A DNA stretch of 64,000 nt from Gammaproteobacteria bacterium (lineage in GTDB: Bacteria; Pseudomonadota; Gammaproteobacteria; Chromatiales; Chromatiaceae): assembly GCA_020445415.1 (NCBI GenBank), contig JAGRGP010000101.1, forward strand, positions 1 through 64,000. The letters are read 5' to 3'. The translations under genes and the position numbers were made by a program. The notes below the pieces were generated by a model. That model worked only from the letters and a program-made list of their open reading frames with translations. It did not search any database and had not been told where the DNA came from. This document shows, piece after piece, positions 1-9,007 of this stretch. Every line of letters begins with the position of its first letter. Positions within the stretch are counted from its first letter, which is position 1.

Positions 1-367
1 CCGGGCCGATGACGGTGGGTACATGGTGGGCTGATTTTAGCAGGTACTTGTTTATCTTCTTCTGGTCCCGCTTAAACTTTGATTTCGCTTTGCATTGGGT
101 AGCATGGGCACCAACGGAAACCTGAGTGGGCGCAATATCCTTTAGCTTCAATTTGCACAACACGCCAGAGCCGGTGTTCTGGTCGCAGTCGGGCAGCGCT
201 TTTTGGGCGCTGTTACACAAATCTTTGTCGTAACTTAACTCGTCACAAAACTCGACACTCCTGGCGCAGGAGGCCAGTGCGCCATCGAAGGGCCCCGCCA
301 GCACGGGCGTTGTCGCCAGCATGACGCTTCCCCATAACAGCCCCGCTTGAGATATCCACGTTTTCAT
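1..367 (-). CDS. Secreted ParB-like (ParBc_2-type) protein, truncated by window edge
   Basis: The reading frame begins with ATG at 367 on the minus strand, with a GGAG ribosome site about 10 bases upstream, and runs off the left edge after 122 codons, so only the N-terminus is seen. Residues 1-24 form a Sec signal peptide (MKTWISQ start, hydrophobic core, cleavage near VLA-GP). A short cysteine-containing spacer follows. From about residue 75 the segment LKLKDIAPTQVSVGAH, then a basic stretch and YLLKSAHHVPTVIGP, resembles the start of the putative ParB-like nuclease family (PF08857), whose members begin with a PTQ..VG motif. Exported members of that family have no assigned role that I know of. 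Family assignment is by eye, and the rest of the domain lies outside the window. Confidence 0.7.
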   Translation of the reverse strand, partial: MKTWISQAGLLWGSVMLATTPVLAGPFDGALASCARSVEFCDELSYDKDLCNSAQKALPDCDQNTGSGVLCKLKLKDIAPTQVSVGAHATQCKAKSKFKRDQKKINKYLLKSAHHVPTVIGP

Positions 368-519
368 CTGTTCTCCTTCGGTATCGAAAATACTGACTTC
401 CACCCAGTCATTTCTTCCCGCGTTCAGCGCCGACAGTTTCCAGTGAGAAAGGCGTTTCCTTGGGACAATATGACACTAGTCGATAAAGAGAATTAATACC
501 AGTCTTGTGAGGGCCGAGG

Positions 520-1278
520 TCAGCCATTAGCCACCAGCCCGTCGACTATCGAAAAAATCCGGTTCAAATGCGGACGTGCGGAAAGCCGGTGATCGCCGTC
601 TTTGATCAGGGTGATGGTGAGGTCGTCACTGGCAATGTACCCGGCGAGTTCCACCGCTGTCTGCCAGGGTATCTCCTGGTCCGCGGTGCCGTGTACCAAT
701 CTGACCGGGCAATCGAGCGGGATGGTGTTGCCCATTACCCGGTGGCGGACTCCGTCATCGATCAGTCGGGACGTAATGGGGTAGGGGAGGCCATCTTCGT
801 AGCAGGAGGGAAAGGAGGTGCGGCCAAAGCGCTGTAATTCTTCTTGTTGCCGGGACGAAAGTGCCATACGTATCTGCCGTTCGGTGAAATCCGGCGCGGA
901 TGAGATGCCGACGAAGCCGCTAATCATCGGTTTTCGCAGACGCGCCAGCAACAACCCTATCCAGGCCCCCATGCTGGAGCCCAGGACGATGCATGGCGGG
1001 CTCATCAGATGGTCGAAAATGGCGAGTGTGTCGACAAGCCAGTCACCAATACACCCTGCTTCGAAGTCCCCGCTGGAGCTGCCGTGGCCGGAGTAATCGA
1101 ACCGCGTGAATGACAACCCCCGGCTACGGCAGTAGTCCTCGAACGCCAGCGCCTTGATGCCCTCCATACTGGAATGAAAACCGCACAGGAATATGAGGCT
1201 AGGTCGGTTGTCATCGCCACTGGAGGGGAGATTCACATAGGCGAGGGTACGCCCGTTGGCATGCAAGGTTTCCATCAT
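520..1278 (-). CDS. Alpha/beta hydrolase, ABHD10-like esterase
   Basis: This 252-residue protein is a compact alpha/beta hydrolase without signal peptide, so probably cytosolic. The nucleophile elbow GSSMG puts the catalytic serine at residue 102. The likely acid is Asp200 (GTADQEIP) and the histidine His230 (GDHRLS). An oxyanion-loop motif LCGFHSS lies near residue 31 and DYSGHGSS near residue 61. Layout and length match the ABHD10/palmitoyl-thioesterase-like group of small bacterial esterases. The true substrate cannot be read from sequence. Two adjacent ATG codons open the gene and no clear ribosome site precedes them. It is divergent from the DUF1579-like gene across a 660-base gap and has no obvious operon partner. 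Confidence 0.85.
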   Translation of the reverse strand: MMETLHANGRTLAYVNLPSSGDDNRPSLIFLCGFHSSMEGIKALAFEDYCRSRGLSFTRFDYSGHGSSSGDFEAGCIGDWLVDTLAIFDHLMSPPCIVLGSSMGAWIGLLLARLRKPMISGFVGISSAPDFTERQIRMALSSRQQEELQRFGRTSFPSCYEDGLPYPITSRLIDDGVRHRVMGNTIPLDCPVRLVHGTADQEIPWQTAVELAGYIASDDLTITLIKDGDHRLSARPHLNRIFSIVDGLVANG

Positions 1279-1938
1279 TGAACAAGCGTGTCTCGCTGGA
1301 GGGTTGTAAACAAGGATTCGGGCGATTTCTCCCGAGTGTCGACGGCACAGGCTACCAGGAATTGTCGATGATTACCGGAGAATTCATCAGCCCCGGATAT
1401 CCGGCCGAGCCAAACGGGTGTGAGGGCAGTCACAGGGGTGGCGGACTGGAAACAACGGCACTTCCCCGGAGCAGGACGGTCGCCTATTCCTGGGTATGCA
1501 AACCGCTACTCCGCCACTGCCCGGCTACAGCCCTATTCGGGGGTCGAGAGATTGGGCCGGGTGGGTGGTTCTGCTGCTATATTTTGGGTATTGAGTCAGG
1601 TATGTCCGGTCGATGCCGCGATCTCAGTGGAGGCAGGCGCTAACAGGTACGTTTGTTATCTCGAATGCCGCTATCAGTCGGTTCTGATGGCGAAAAGTTT
1701 GAGCCTGTTGGCTTTGGTCTTCCCGCCACTCAGGGAGATTCACGCAATACGGGCAATAAGGTAGTTTAATTCGGTGAGGCTGGTCAGTATGAGGGGGTCG
1801 CGTAATCTTGATTTTGCCTGGTTCGCGGCGAGTGGGGATCCGGATTGACTGCACTCGGGGCCAGGAATCGGCTTTGCTTGAGGTGATTGCATCCGCCGGC
1901 ATGGCCTCGATGGAATCGATTACCGATGGAGAAAGCGT
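1279..1938. other. Gene-free stretch between hydrolase and DUF1579-like gene
   Basis: No convincing gene is seen in these 660 bases. The open frames here give low-complexity, composition-driven peptides without family features, and several overlap one another on both strands. The segment must hold the divergent promoters for both flanking genes, but I could not pick a confident -35/-10 pair. Confidence 0.5.
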
Positions 1939-2487
1939 ATGTCATCAACTGTTTCAAGAATCCGTGCTCGATCGTCCTCCCGGTTTTCCGCCGCTGTTGT
2001 CGTCATTGCCACGCTGGCTACCTGGGTTGGGTTATGCCCTCGGTCAGCCGGGGCGGACCCTGGCGGGTTGGCGGTATTTGTCGGTGACTGGGATCTGCGT
2101 GTGCGGGTCCTGCAACCCGAACCCAAGGAGTTACGCTACCGCGAACATTACGACTGGGTCTTGAATCGGCACTTCATCCGGGGTGAAGCCGGCCCCAAGC
2201 CGGATGGAACCCGCGACCACATTTACGGAACCTATGACGAAGAAAATGGCGGCTATCCATTTTGGGTATTCTCTTCTTCGGGGACCTACCTCTATCTTCC
2301 ACCAGGCACCTGGGATGCGAAGCGGCGGGTGATGGAATGGGAAAACCCTGCCGGATTGGATATCAACTACCGAAGTCATTGTGCCTTTCCCGGTGCGGAT
2401 AAACGCCAGTGCCACTTGATTATCAAGGACTGGAAGGGGCGGGTGATGCAGGAGATGGAATGGACTGCCGTGCGCCGGGCGAATTGA
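1939..2487 (+). CDS. Exported DUF1579-like protein
   Basis: The 182-residue product starts with a basic region and a hydrophobic segment (residues about 17-37) ending near SAGADPGG, which reads as a signal peptide for export. The mature part begins with FVGDWDLRVRVL, resembling the FxGxW opening of the DUF1579 group. Alternating beta-rich segments follow (YGTYDEENGGYPFW, SGTYLYLPPGTWD, MEWENPAGLDINY), consistent with a small beta-barrel or lipocalin-like fold. The function of this group is not established. The gene precedes the polytopic membrane protein by 28 bases in the same orientation and the two are probably cotranscribed. Both genes are unusually tryptophan- and glycine-rich. Confidence 0.65.
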   Translation: MSSTVSRIRARSSSRFSAAVVVIATLATWVGLCPRSAGADPGGLAVFVGDWDLRVRVLQPEPKELRYREHYDWVLNRHFIRGEAGPKPDGTRDHIYGTYDEENGGYPFWVFSSSGTYLYLPPGTWDAKRRVMEWENPAGLDINYRSHCAFPGADKRQCHLIIKDWKGRVMQEMEWTAVRRAN

Positions 2488-2515
2488 ATACCCGCCGAAT
2501 GCTGAGGGTTACACC

Positions 2516-4222
2516 TTGATCGAGGGCTTGACACCGCAATTGATGATGGTGTCGATGTTACTGATTACGGTTGTTGCCACCGTTTTGACACTGTTCATTG
2601 CCGCGCTGTTATTGTGGCGCTACCGATTATCGGTTACCCGCACGATGGCGTCCGCAGGGGGTTATGGGGAAGCGGGCTTGCAAGCGACCCCCGGGGGTAG
2701 GACCTCTGGGTATGCTGCACATCCGGAGAAGGCGGACCTTCCCGCTGCCGACCGTCTCTATCGGCAACTGGTGAATACTACTAAGATCAGGATGGCCTGG
2801 CAGGCGGCCGCGGGTTTGGTGTTTGCCCTGGTATTCGCCGTCTCCGCCCAGTTCGTCTATCCAACGGAACTTGGGGTTCCCGGCTTTCTGACCGGTGTTT
2901 GGATTTACTATTGGCCGTTAATGCTGGCGCTGCCCTTGATCGTGCCCGGATTCCCCCGGCTTTGGATTGGGGGCATGCTCATCTACGGTTTGATATTTGC
3001 CGTTTGTGGCGCCTGGGCCGCGACGGTGAACAATCTCCCCGGATACAGTTTTGGCGCGGTAACCCTGCCGCCGCGCTCGTCGGTAACACCCGAGACGATG
3101 CTCAGGGTTTGGGTTGCGGTCAACGGAATTCCTACCTTGTTGGTGCTGATTGGCTTCAACCGATGGGCACGGTCCGCCGCACCGTTGGTATTGTCTTGGG
3201 TTGTAACCGCTATCGGCGGTACATTAGCGGTCGTGCTCGGGTTATTCAGCGATCCTGGCGTGGAGGGGCTGGCCGGGTTTTCCAGGGCAACCGGTTTGGA
3301 CATCCGAGGATTGGTGGTACTGACTTGGATCCTTTCACTGGCGGTATTTGGAGTGATCGGGTGGCTACTGGCAAGGGTCATCTCTCAGCGCTACCGGGAA
3401 CGGCGCTCCAGCGATCTGTCACTGTTGTTGGATTCGCTCTGGCTGTTGTTTGCCGCCACCAACAGCATGTGGCTGGTATGGGGAGGAATGGAGTGGGTGG
3501 CGATACTGCCGCTGGCCTTCATTGCCTACCGGTTGACGCTGGCGGCAGGGAGGCTGTTGTCCGTTCGCGAACCAACGGTGAATCGGGGCCTGGTTTTTCT
3601 GCGCGTATTTTCGCTGGGCCAGCGTAGCGAATCCTTGCTTCAGGGAATCGCCGGTTACTGGCGGAATATCGGTTCCATACAGACGATCACCGGTCCGGAT
3701 TTAGCCAAGAGCATTGTCCAACCTCACCAGTTTCTGGATTTTCTCAGTGGGCGGTTAGCCGATCACTTCGTGACGGATGCGATCTCGTTGCAGCATCGTA
3801 TTGCCGATCAGGAGCGTGACCGGGACCCGGACGGGCGATTTCGTATCAACAGCTTTTTCTGCCATCAGGACTCATGGCAAGCGGCGCTGTCGCGACTCGT
3901 TCAGGAAGGAGACTCGGTGCTCATGGACCTGCGTCATTTTTCGGCTGACAATGCCGGATGCCTGCACGAGCTTCGTTTCCTGATTCGGGAGATTCCCATC
4001 AACCGCTGGTTGCTGGTGGTCGACGACAGCACCAACGAGAGTTTCCTGCGCCAGACGCTTCGGGAAGCCTGGGGTGATTTGCCAGAGGAGTCTCCAAACA
4101 CCGGGGTACCCGCGGAACAAACACCGGTTTATCGATTTGAGCCCGGCGGCCGTGGTCTATCTGCCCTGCTGCGCAGATTGTGTGACACCACGCAGGCTGC
4201 TCCAACGACACAGACTCTCTGA
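2516..4222 (+). CDS. Polytopic membrane protein with cytosolic C-terminal Rossmann/TIR-like domain, function unknown
   Basis: I chose the TTG start at 2516 because GAGGG sits 7 bases upstream; the next in-frame ATG (2543) lacks a ribosome site. The 568-residue protein has one N-terminal membrane helix (about 8-34), a linker, then roughly eight more helices between residues 92 and 355. The soluble tail (about 370-568) contains the alternating strand/helix pattern GDSVLMDLRHFSADNAGC then LHELRFLIREIPINRWLLVVDD and ESFLRQTLREAW. That pattern recalls a TIR-like or other small Rossmann fold: a hydrophobic strand, a loop, an acidic helix, then a second strand ending in VVDD. No known family is recognised with confidence. 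Its upstream partner is the exported DUF1579-like gene. A role in membrane signalling is only a guess. Confidence 0.75.
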   Translation: MIEGLTPQLMMVSMLLITVVATVLTLFIAALLLWRYRLSVTRTMASAGGYGEAGLQATPGGRTSGYAAHPEKADLPAADRLYRQLVNTTKIRMAWQAAAGLVFALVFAVSAQFVYPTELGVPGFLTGVWIYYWPLMLALPLIVPGFPRLWIGGMLIYGLIFAVCGAWAATVNNLPGYSFGAVTLPPRSSVTPETMLRVWVAVNGIPTLLVLIGFNRWARSAAPLVLSWVVTAIGGTLAVVLGLFSDPGVEGLAGFSRATGLDIRGLVVLTWILSLAVFGVIGWLLARVISQRYRERRSSDLSLLLDSLWLLFAATNSMWLVWGGMEWVAILPLAFIAYRLTLAAGRLLSVREPTVNRGLVFLRVFSLGQRSESLLQGIAGYWRNIGSIQTITGPDLAKSIVQPHQFLDFLSGRLADHFVTDAISLQHRIADQERDRDPDGRFRINSFFCHQDSWQAALSRLVQEGDSVLMDLRHFSADNAGCLHELRFLIREIPINRWLLVVDDSTNESFLRQTLREAWGDLPEESPNTGVPAEQTPVYRFEPGGRGLSALLRRLCDTTQAAPTTQTL

Positions 4223-4403
4223 ACGATGATTTCCTCCTCGCCGGTACCGCGTAATATCCCTATCTCGAATGCCCGTATAAACCGGACATGGCGTGGAGCT
4301 TCAAGGGGTTGCGGAATATCTATCCTCATACCGGATTGCATAGGGGGCTTACGGAGACGCGAGTGCAACGGGTCAGTTAGCCTCGGACGCTGGGGAGATT
4401 GGG

Positions 4404-4691
4404 TCAGGTAAGGTATAGAAAATAGACGATCAACGGCGGTAGCAAGGTAACCGCCGCGAAGGGAGCAAGGCGATAGAACCGCCCGGAGTAGGCTGCATTG
4501 AACAGTGCCGCGAATCCAAACTCTCCCCACAACAGGGCCAGCACAAAGAATAAATCCTCAAGATTGCGTGGATCACCTATCTGTTGATAAGTGTCCAGGA
4601 GAAATACCGTCAGTAAACACCAGCCTCCGGCACCGATAATCCAAGGCGCCAAGAAATTGCGATCGTTATTCGAGAAGCCTACGCCTTTCAT
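4404..4691 (-). CDS. Small three-helix membrane protein, unknown
   Basis: The 95-residue product has three hydrophobic segments: about 14-32 (WIIGAGGWCLLTVFLLDT), 46-65 (LFFVLALLWGEFGFAALF) and 75-93 (LAPFAAVTLLPPLIVYFLYL). It has no signal peptide and should sit in the inner membrane. A GGAG ribosome site lies about 10 bases before the ATG. I do not recognise the family. It is divergent from the hsp20 operon; its promoter would lie in the shared 270-base region. Confidence 0.6.
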   Translation of the reverse strand: MKGVGFSNNDRNFLAPWIIGAGGWCLLTVFLLDTYQQIGDPRNLEDLFFVLALLWGEFGFAALFNAAYSGRFYRLAPFAAVTLLPPLIVYFLYLT

Positions 4692-4885
4692 CTGCGGGTG
4701 CTCCTATCCCTTGTTTCAGTGTATCACTTGGATAACTTAAGGGCACCGATCCAGCCGTTGATGCCCATCTCCGTTGGACCGGTCGCCAGACCGTCTGGCG
4801 AGTACCGGTCAGCTACGCCGCGCCACCGGCTGGAGGCTGCTGGTAGCTCTTCTCGCGGGTTGCAACGTCCGCAAGGAGGTAGACC

Positions 4886-4981
4886 ATGCACCTCTTGAAA
4901 AGTCGCAAAACTACCCAATCTGAAAAATGGAAATCCTTCACAAGGTACTTAGAGGAGATAGAAAAATGTTGGGAAGTCTAA
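4886..4981 (+). CDS. Possible 31-residue leader ORF before hsp20
   Basis: An ATG at 4886 is preceded by a near-perfect AAGGAGGT ribosome site at 4873-4880 and opens a 31-codon frame (starting MHLLKSRKTT) that stops at 4981, overlapping the first hsp20 start by 16 bases in another frame. The sigma32-like promoter lies inside this frame, so a transcript from that promoter would not include its start. If translated, it would need an upstream promoter. It could be a leader peptide or chance. Confidence 0.25.
   Translation: MHLLKSRKTTQSEKWKSFTRYLEEIEKCWEV
4894..4921 (+). promoter_or_regulatory. Sigma32-type heat-shock promoter of the hsp20 pair
   Basis: CTTGAAA (4894-4900), a 13-base spacer, then CCCAATCT (4914-4921) closely match the sigma32 consensus CTTGAAA-N11-16-CCCCATNT. 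The expected transcription start near 4928-4930 leaves a leader of about 37 bases before the hsp20 ATG at 4966. This also argues against the in-frame ATG at 4927 as the true start. Confidence 0.75.
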
Positions 4982-5409
4982 GAGGTTTCGAAGGCGGCTT
5001 GTTCAACGAGTTGCGGCGTATGGAGCGGGACATGGAGTATTTGTTTGGTGGAACCAGTTGGCCAAATAGCATTCGTTCCACGGCACGGGGAACCTATCCG
5101 CCAATCAATATCGGTGCTAACGCGGAACAAGTGGATGTCTACCTGTTCGCGGCGGGAGCGAACCCCGAGTCGCTGGACATTTCTATTCAACGAAATCTTC
5201 TTACCGTGACTGGCGAGCGGGCATTAATCAAGGAAGACGGGGCTAACTACTATCGTCAGGAGCGGTACGACGGCGCCTTTCGCCGGGTGATAACACTACC
5301 GGATGATGTGGACCCTGATCAGGTTGATGCCAGTTACCGGGATGGCGTACTGCATATTGCAGTGAAACGCAAAGGGGTAACCAAACCCAAGAAGATCGAA
5401 GTTAAGTAA
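4966..5409 (+). CDS. hsp20: Small heat-shock protein Hsp20 (IbpA-like), first copy
   Basis: A 147-residue small heat-shock protein, an ATP-independent holdase that binds unfolding proteins in the cytosol for later refolding by DnaK/GroEL. The start at 4966 follows AGGAG with an 8-base spacer; an upstream in-frame ATG at 4927 sits on the predicted transcription start. The N-terminal arm (MLGSLRGFEGGLFNEL) precedes an alpha-crystallin domain at about 45-140. The signature DVYLFAAGANPESLDISI, the VTGER strand and the conserved YRDGVLHIAVKR motif near the end are visible. It stops 18 bases before the second hsp20, so the pair is a transcription unit. Heat control is expected from the sigma32-type promoter just upstream. 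Confidence 0.95.
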   Translation: MLGSLRGFEGGLFNELRRMERDMEYLFGGTSWPNSIRSTARGTYPPINIGANAEQVDVYLFAAGANPESLDISIQRNLLTVTGERALIKEDGANYYRQERYDGAFRRVITLPDDVDPDQVDASYRDGVLHIAVKRKGVTKPKKIEVK

Positions 5410-5427
5410 CAGGCAGGAGGAATAGAA

Positions 5428-5823
5428 ATGACTGAACAAAAAAATGTTATGGCCCATGGGTCGGTCACCGGTGGTGAGGGAAAGGAACCGGAGGTGGCCG
5501 TCCGTCCACTCGTGGATATCTTCGAGGATGCCACCGGTATTACCGTGCAGGCGGACATGCCAGGAGTATCCCGGGACCGTTTAGAGGTTCGCGTTGAGAA
5601 TGATGCGCTGTCGGTCGAAGGCAGGGCAGTTATTCCAATGCCGGACGGGATGGAGGCACTCTATGCGGATGTGCGATCAACCCGTTACCAGCGCACGTTT
5701 TCCCTTAGCCGGGAATTGGATAGCGATCGGGTCGAGGCCAATTTAAAGGATGGCGTGCTGACACTGCGGATTCCCAAACGCGAAGAGCACCAACCCAGAA
5801 AGATCCAGGTCAATCTGGGCTAA
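5428..5823 (+). CDS. hsp20: Small heat-shock protein Hsp20, second copy
   Basis: A 131-residue alpha-crystallin protein, with strong ribosome site AGGAGG before its ATG. The N-terminal arm is short and polar (MTEQKNVMAHGSVTGGEGKE). The crystallin fold spans about 27-125, with the segments DATGITVQADMPGVSRDRLE and LKDGVLTLRIPKREE. It differs clearly from the first copy, so this is an old duplication or paired family (IbpA/IbpB-like or Hsp20 class A/B heteropair) and not a recent one. Small heat-shock proteins act as oligomers, and the tandem arrangement suggests the two products co-assemble. The unit probably ends at the perfect hairpin about 30 bases downstream. Confidence 0.95.
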   Translation: MTEQKNVMAHGSVTGGEGKEPEVAVRPLVDIFEDATGITVQADMPGVSRDRLEVRVENDALSVEGRAVIPMPDGMEALYADVRSTRYQRTFSLSRELDSDRVEANLKDGVLTLRIPKREEHQPRKIQVNLG

Positions 5824-5852
5824 TCTCTCCGAGATCTGTCCATCCCACGGCG

Positions 5853-5879
5853 CTTCCCCCTTCTCGTTGAAGGGGGAAG
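5853..5879 (+). terminator. Perfect 11-bp hairpin after the hsp20 pair
   Basis: CTTCCCCCTTC (5853-5863), a 5-base loop, then GAAGGGGGAAG (5869-5879) form a perfect 11-bp stem. There is no T tract after it, so it is either a weak or Rho-assisted terminator, an mRNA 3' stabiliser, or a copy of a dispersed palindromic repeat. Confidence 0.5.
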
Positions 5880-5978
5880 GGTAGAGGGCGTTGACGGGAA
5901 ATAGTGGTCGGTGGCGGCCACCGCCAAGGTGGGAAGGGAGAGGGGTCTGCGGATAGTTTCAAATCTTGTGCGGAGGGG

Positions 5979-6007
5979 CTTGACGAAGAAAAAAATATCC
6001 ATAGATT
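5979..6007 (+). promoter_or_regulatory. groESL promoter
   Basis: TTGACG (5980-5985) and TAGATT (6002-6007) with a 16-base spacer form a good sigma70 promoter. The same stretch can also be read as a sigma32 -35 (CTTGACG at 5979) with a weaker -10 (ATCCATAG at 5997). The CIRCE operator begins 2 bases downstream, covering the expected transcription start. Confidence 0.7.
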
Positions 6008-6008
6008 A

Positions 6009-6035
6009 TTGGCACTCTCTAAAGTGGAGTGCTAA
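6009..6035 (+). promoter_or_regulatory. CIRCE operator (HrcA-binding inverted repeat)
   Basis: TTGGCACTC (6009-6017), a 9-base spacer, GAGTGCTAA (6027-6035) match the CIRCE consensus TTAGCACTC-N9-GAGTGCTAA with one mismatch in the left arm. It lies between the promoter and groES, where bound HrcA would block transcription. HrcA itself is not in the window. Confidence 0.95.
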
Positions 6036-6088
6036 TAGTTTTTTTATTTACGTGGCTCGCGAGAGCCTGATTGATGAGGTATGAGTTT

Positions 6089-6376
6089 ATGAAGATCCGT
6101 CCCTTGCATGATCGTGTCGTTGTTCGCCGGATGGAAGAGGAGCGCAAGTCCCCGGGTGGGATCGTAATCCCTGATTCGGCGACCGAGAAACCGATCCAGG
6201 GGGAGGTGATCGCCGCGGGAAAAGGCAAGTTGCTGGAAAACGGTGATATCCGCCCACTGGACGTAAAGGTTGGAGACCGGGTGCTGTTTGGTAAGTATTC
6301 AGGCACCGAAGTGAAGGTGGCCGGCGAAGAGGTGGTGGTGATGCGTGAAGACGACATCATGGGTGTCATTGAGTGA
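6089..6376 (+). CDS. groES: Co-chaperonin GroES
   Basis: The 95-residue GroES forms the heptameric lid of the GroEL folding chamber. I place the start at 6089 ([14 protein letters not shown]), which gives the normal length and has GAGGT 8 bases upstream; an in-frame extension back to 6071 would add six unlikely residues. The mobile loop ([19 protein letters not shown], about 16-34) that contacts GroEL and the C-terminal [17 protein letters not shown] are intact. It is followed by groEL 60 bases later and is under the CIRCE operator. Confidence 0.98.
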   Translation: MKIRPLHDRVVVRRMEEERKSPGGIVIPDSATEKPIQGEVIAAGKGKLLENGDIRPLDVKVGDRVLFGKYSGTEVKVAGEEVVVMREDDIMGVIE

Positions 6377-6421
6377 CGCTCAACCGGTCCAGATTCATGT
6401 ATGCGTTAGCTATCGTTTTGA

Positions 6422-8071
<1,650 letters not shown>

Positions 8072-8080
8072 GTGCATGCC

Positions 8081-8105
8081 GGTCCCGGCCAAACCGGCCG
8101 GGACC
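8081..8105 (+). terminator. Perfect 10-bp GC-rich hairpin after groEL
   Basis: GGTCCCGGCC (8081-8090), a 5-base loop, GGCCGGGACC (8096-8105) begin 9 bases after the groEL stop. Only scattered Ts follow, so termination efficiency is uncertain. It may instead protect the mRNA 3' end. Confidence 0.5.
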
Positions 8106-8381
8106 ACGCCGTTGTTTGATCAACGGTTCTGTTTTCTCGTTTTCGGTGTTTTAACTCGGGTCTGGCGGCAGGACAGGATATGCTGCTGCCGGCCTCCTGT
8201 CGTTCCCCAGCTCTCCAGCGCTGATTGTTTTTGGCCCAAGAGCAACCTGTTTACGCACCCGGAAGAAGTGATACTTACTATCTAATAATAAAGAAAAAAT
8301 ATAATTCGTTCGCGACTTGAAATCGGGCTCGATCGAATCTATTTAAATAAATAGGAGGGGAGTTGCAAAAGGAGGTGTGAA
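8106..8381 (+). other. Intergenic and leader region before third hsp20
   Basis: After the groEL hairpin no gene is seen. The last 100 bases turn AT-rich and carry a heat-shock-like promoter, then two purine-rich ribosome-site-like tracts (AGGAGGGG near 8352 and AAGGAGG near 8370); only the second is correctly spaced from the ATG at 8382. Confidence 0.5.
8316..8344 (+). promoter_or_regulatory. Probable sigma32-like promoter of third hsp20
   Basis: A perfect CTTGAAA (8316-8322) is followed after 14 bases by ATCTATTT (8337-8344), a partial match to CCCCATNT. The same bases also give a sigma70 reading, TTGAAA-N17-TATTTA. The gene's function favours heat-shock control. Confidence 0.5.
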
Positions 8382-8876
8382 ATGAAGAGCAAGAGTGGCG
8401 AAGTTGTCAAAAAGACCCCTACGATGGGTCGTAATCTCACCCCATGGGACGAGATGGACAGGGCCTTCGATACGCTGCTTCACCGAGGGTGGTTTAGACC
8501 GTTTCATGAGATGTTTCCCGGGTGGCTGTCGAGAGAAGAGATGGAATTCGACCTGCGGGTACCCGAGGTGGATATCTTGGATCGAGAGGACGAGATCCTG
8601 GTTCGTGCCGAGCTTCCGGGTGTTGATAAGAAGGATCTAGAAGTAAGTCTCAACGGTAGGATGTTGACCTTGAAAGGCGAGACGCGGCAAGAGAAAGAGG
8701 CGAAAGAGGGTGAATACTTCCGCTCCGAGATCCGCCGCGGTACCTTCAGCCGGACATTGCAGTTACCCGATGAGGTAGACGATCAGCAGGTGAAAGCTGA
8801 GTTCAAGGACGGTGTGCTTGAGGTTCGGTTACCGAGAACCCACAAAGCGGAACGGAAAAAGATCGCCGTGGAATGA
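8382..8876 (+). CDS. hsp20: Small heat-shock protein Hsp20, third copy
   Basis: This 164-residue protein has a long N-terminal arm (about 1-58) with the amphipathic WDEMDRAFDTLLHRGWFRPF segment, as in Hsp18/HspA-type proteins. The alpha-crystallin domain spans about 59-150 (EDEILVRAELPGVDKKDLEV; GEYFRSEIRRGTFSRTLQLP) and is followed by the conserved FKDGVLEVRLPR. It is closer in plan to the classic DUF-free 'class A' Hsp20 than the two tandem copies upstream. AAGGAGG lies at good spacing before the ATG. The gene is transcribed alone and ends at a strong intrinsic terminator. Confidence 0.95.
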   Translation: MKSKSGEVVKKTPTMGRNLTPWDEMDRAFDTLLHRGWFRPFHEMFPGWLSREEMEFDLRVPEVDILDREDEILVRAELPGVDKKDLEVSLNGRMLTLKGETRQEKEAKEGEYFRSEIRRGTFSRTLQLPDEVDDQQVKAEFKDGVLEVRLPRTHKAERKKIAVE

Positions 8877-8920
8877 GCGTTTCGTATCGCATCGAGGAAC
8901 AGGGTGGATAGCATGAATCA

Positions 8921-8950
8921 AAAGCCGGCGCACTCCGCCGGCTTTTTTTT
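8921..8950 (+). terminator. Rho-independent terminator after third hsp20
   Basis: AAAGCCGGCG (8921-8930), loop CACTC, CGCCGGCTTT (8936-8945) form a 10-bp stem running into eight Ts ending at 8950. This is a textbook intrinsic terminator separating the chaperone island from the NfeD operon. Confidence 0.95.
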
Positions 8951-9007
8951 GGGTAAGGAGTGCGAGTGTTAACTATGCTGTGAGAAAGGCGAGGGGGTAA
9001 GAGCGCG

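Noticed and set aside
1278-1764. Two overlapping plus-strand frames of about 115-120 codons
   Set aside because: Products are rich in Gly, Arg, Cys and Trp with no periodicity, and lie where promoters are expected.
4927-4965. In-frame ATG giving a 160-residue first Hsp20
   Set aside because: It coincides with the predicted transcription start of the sigma32-type promoter and lacks a ribosome site, whereas the ATG at 4966 has AGGAG at 8 bases.
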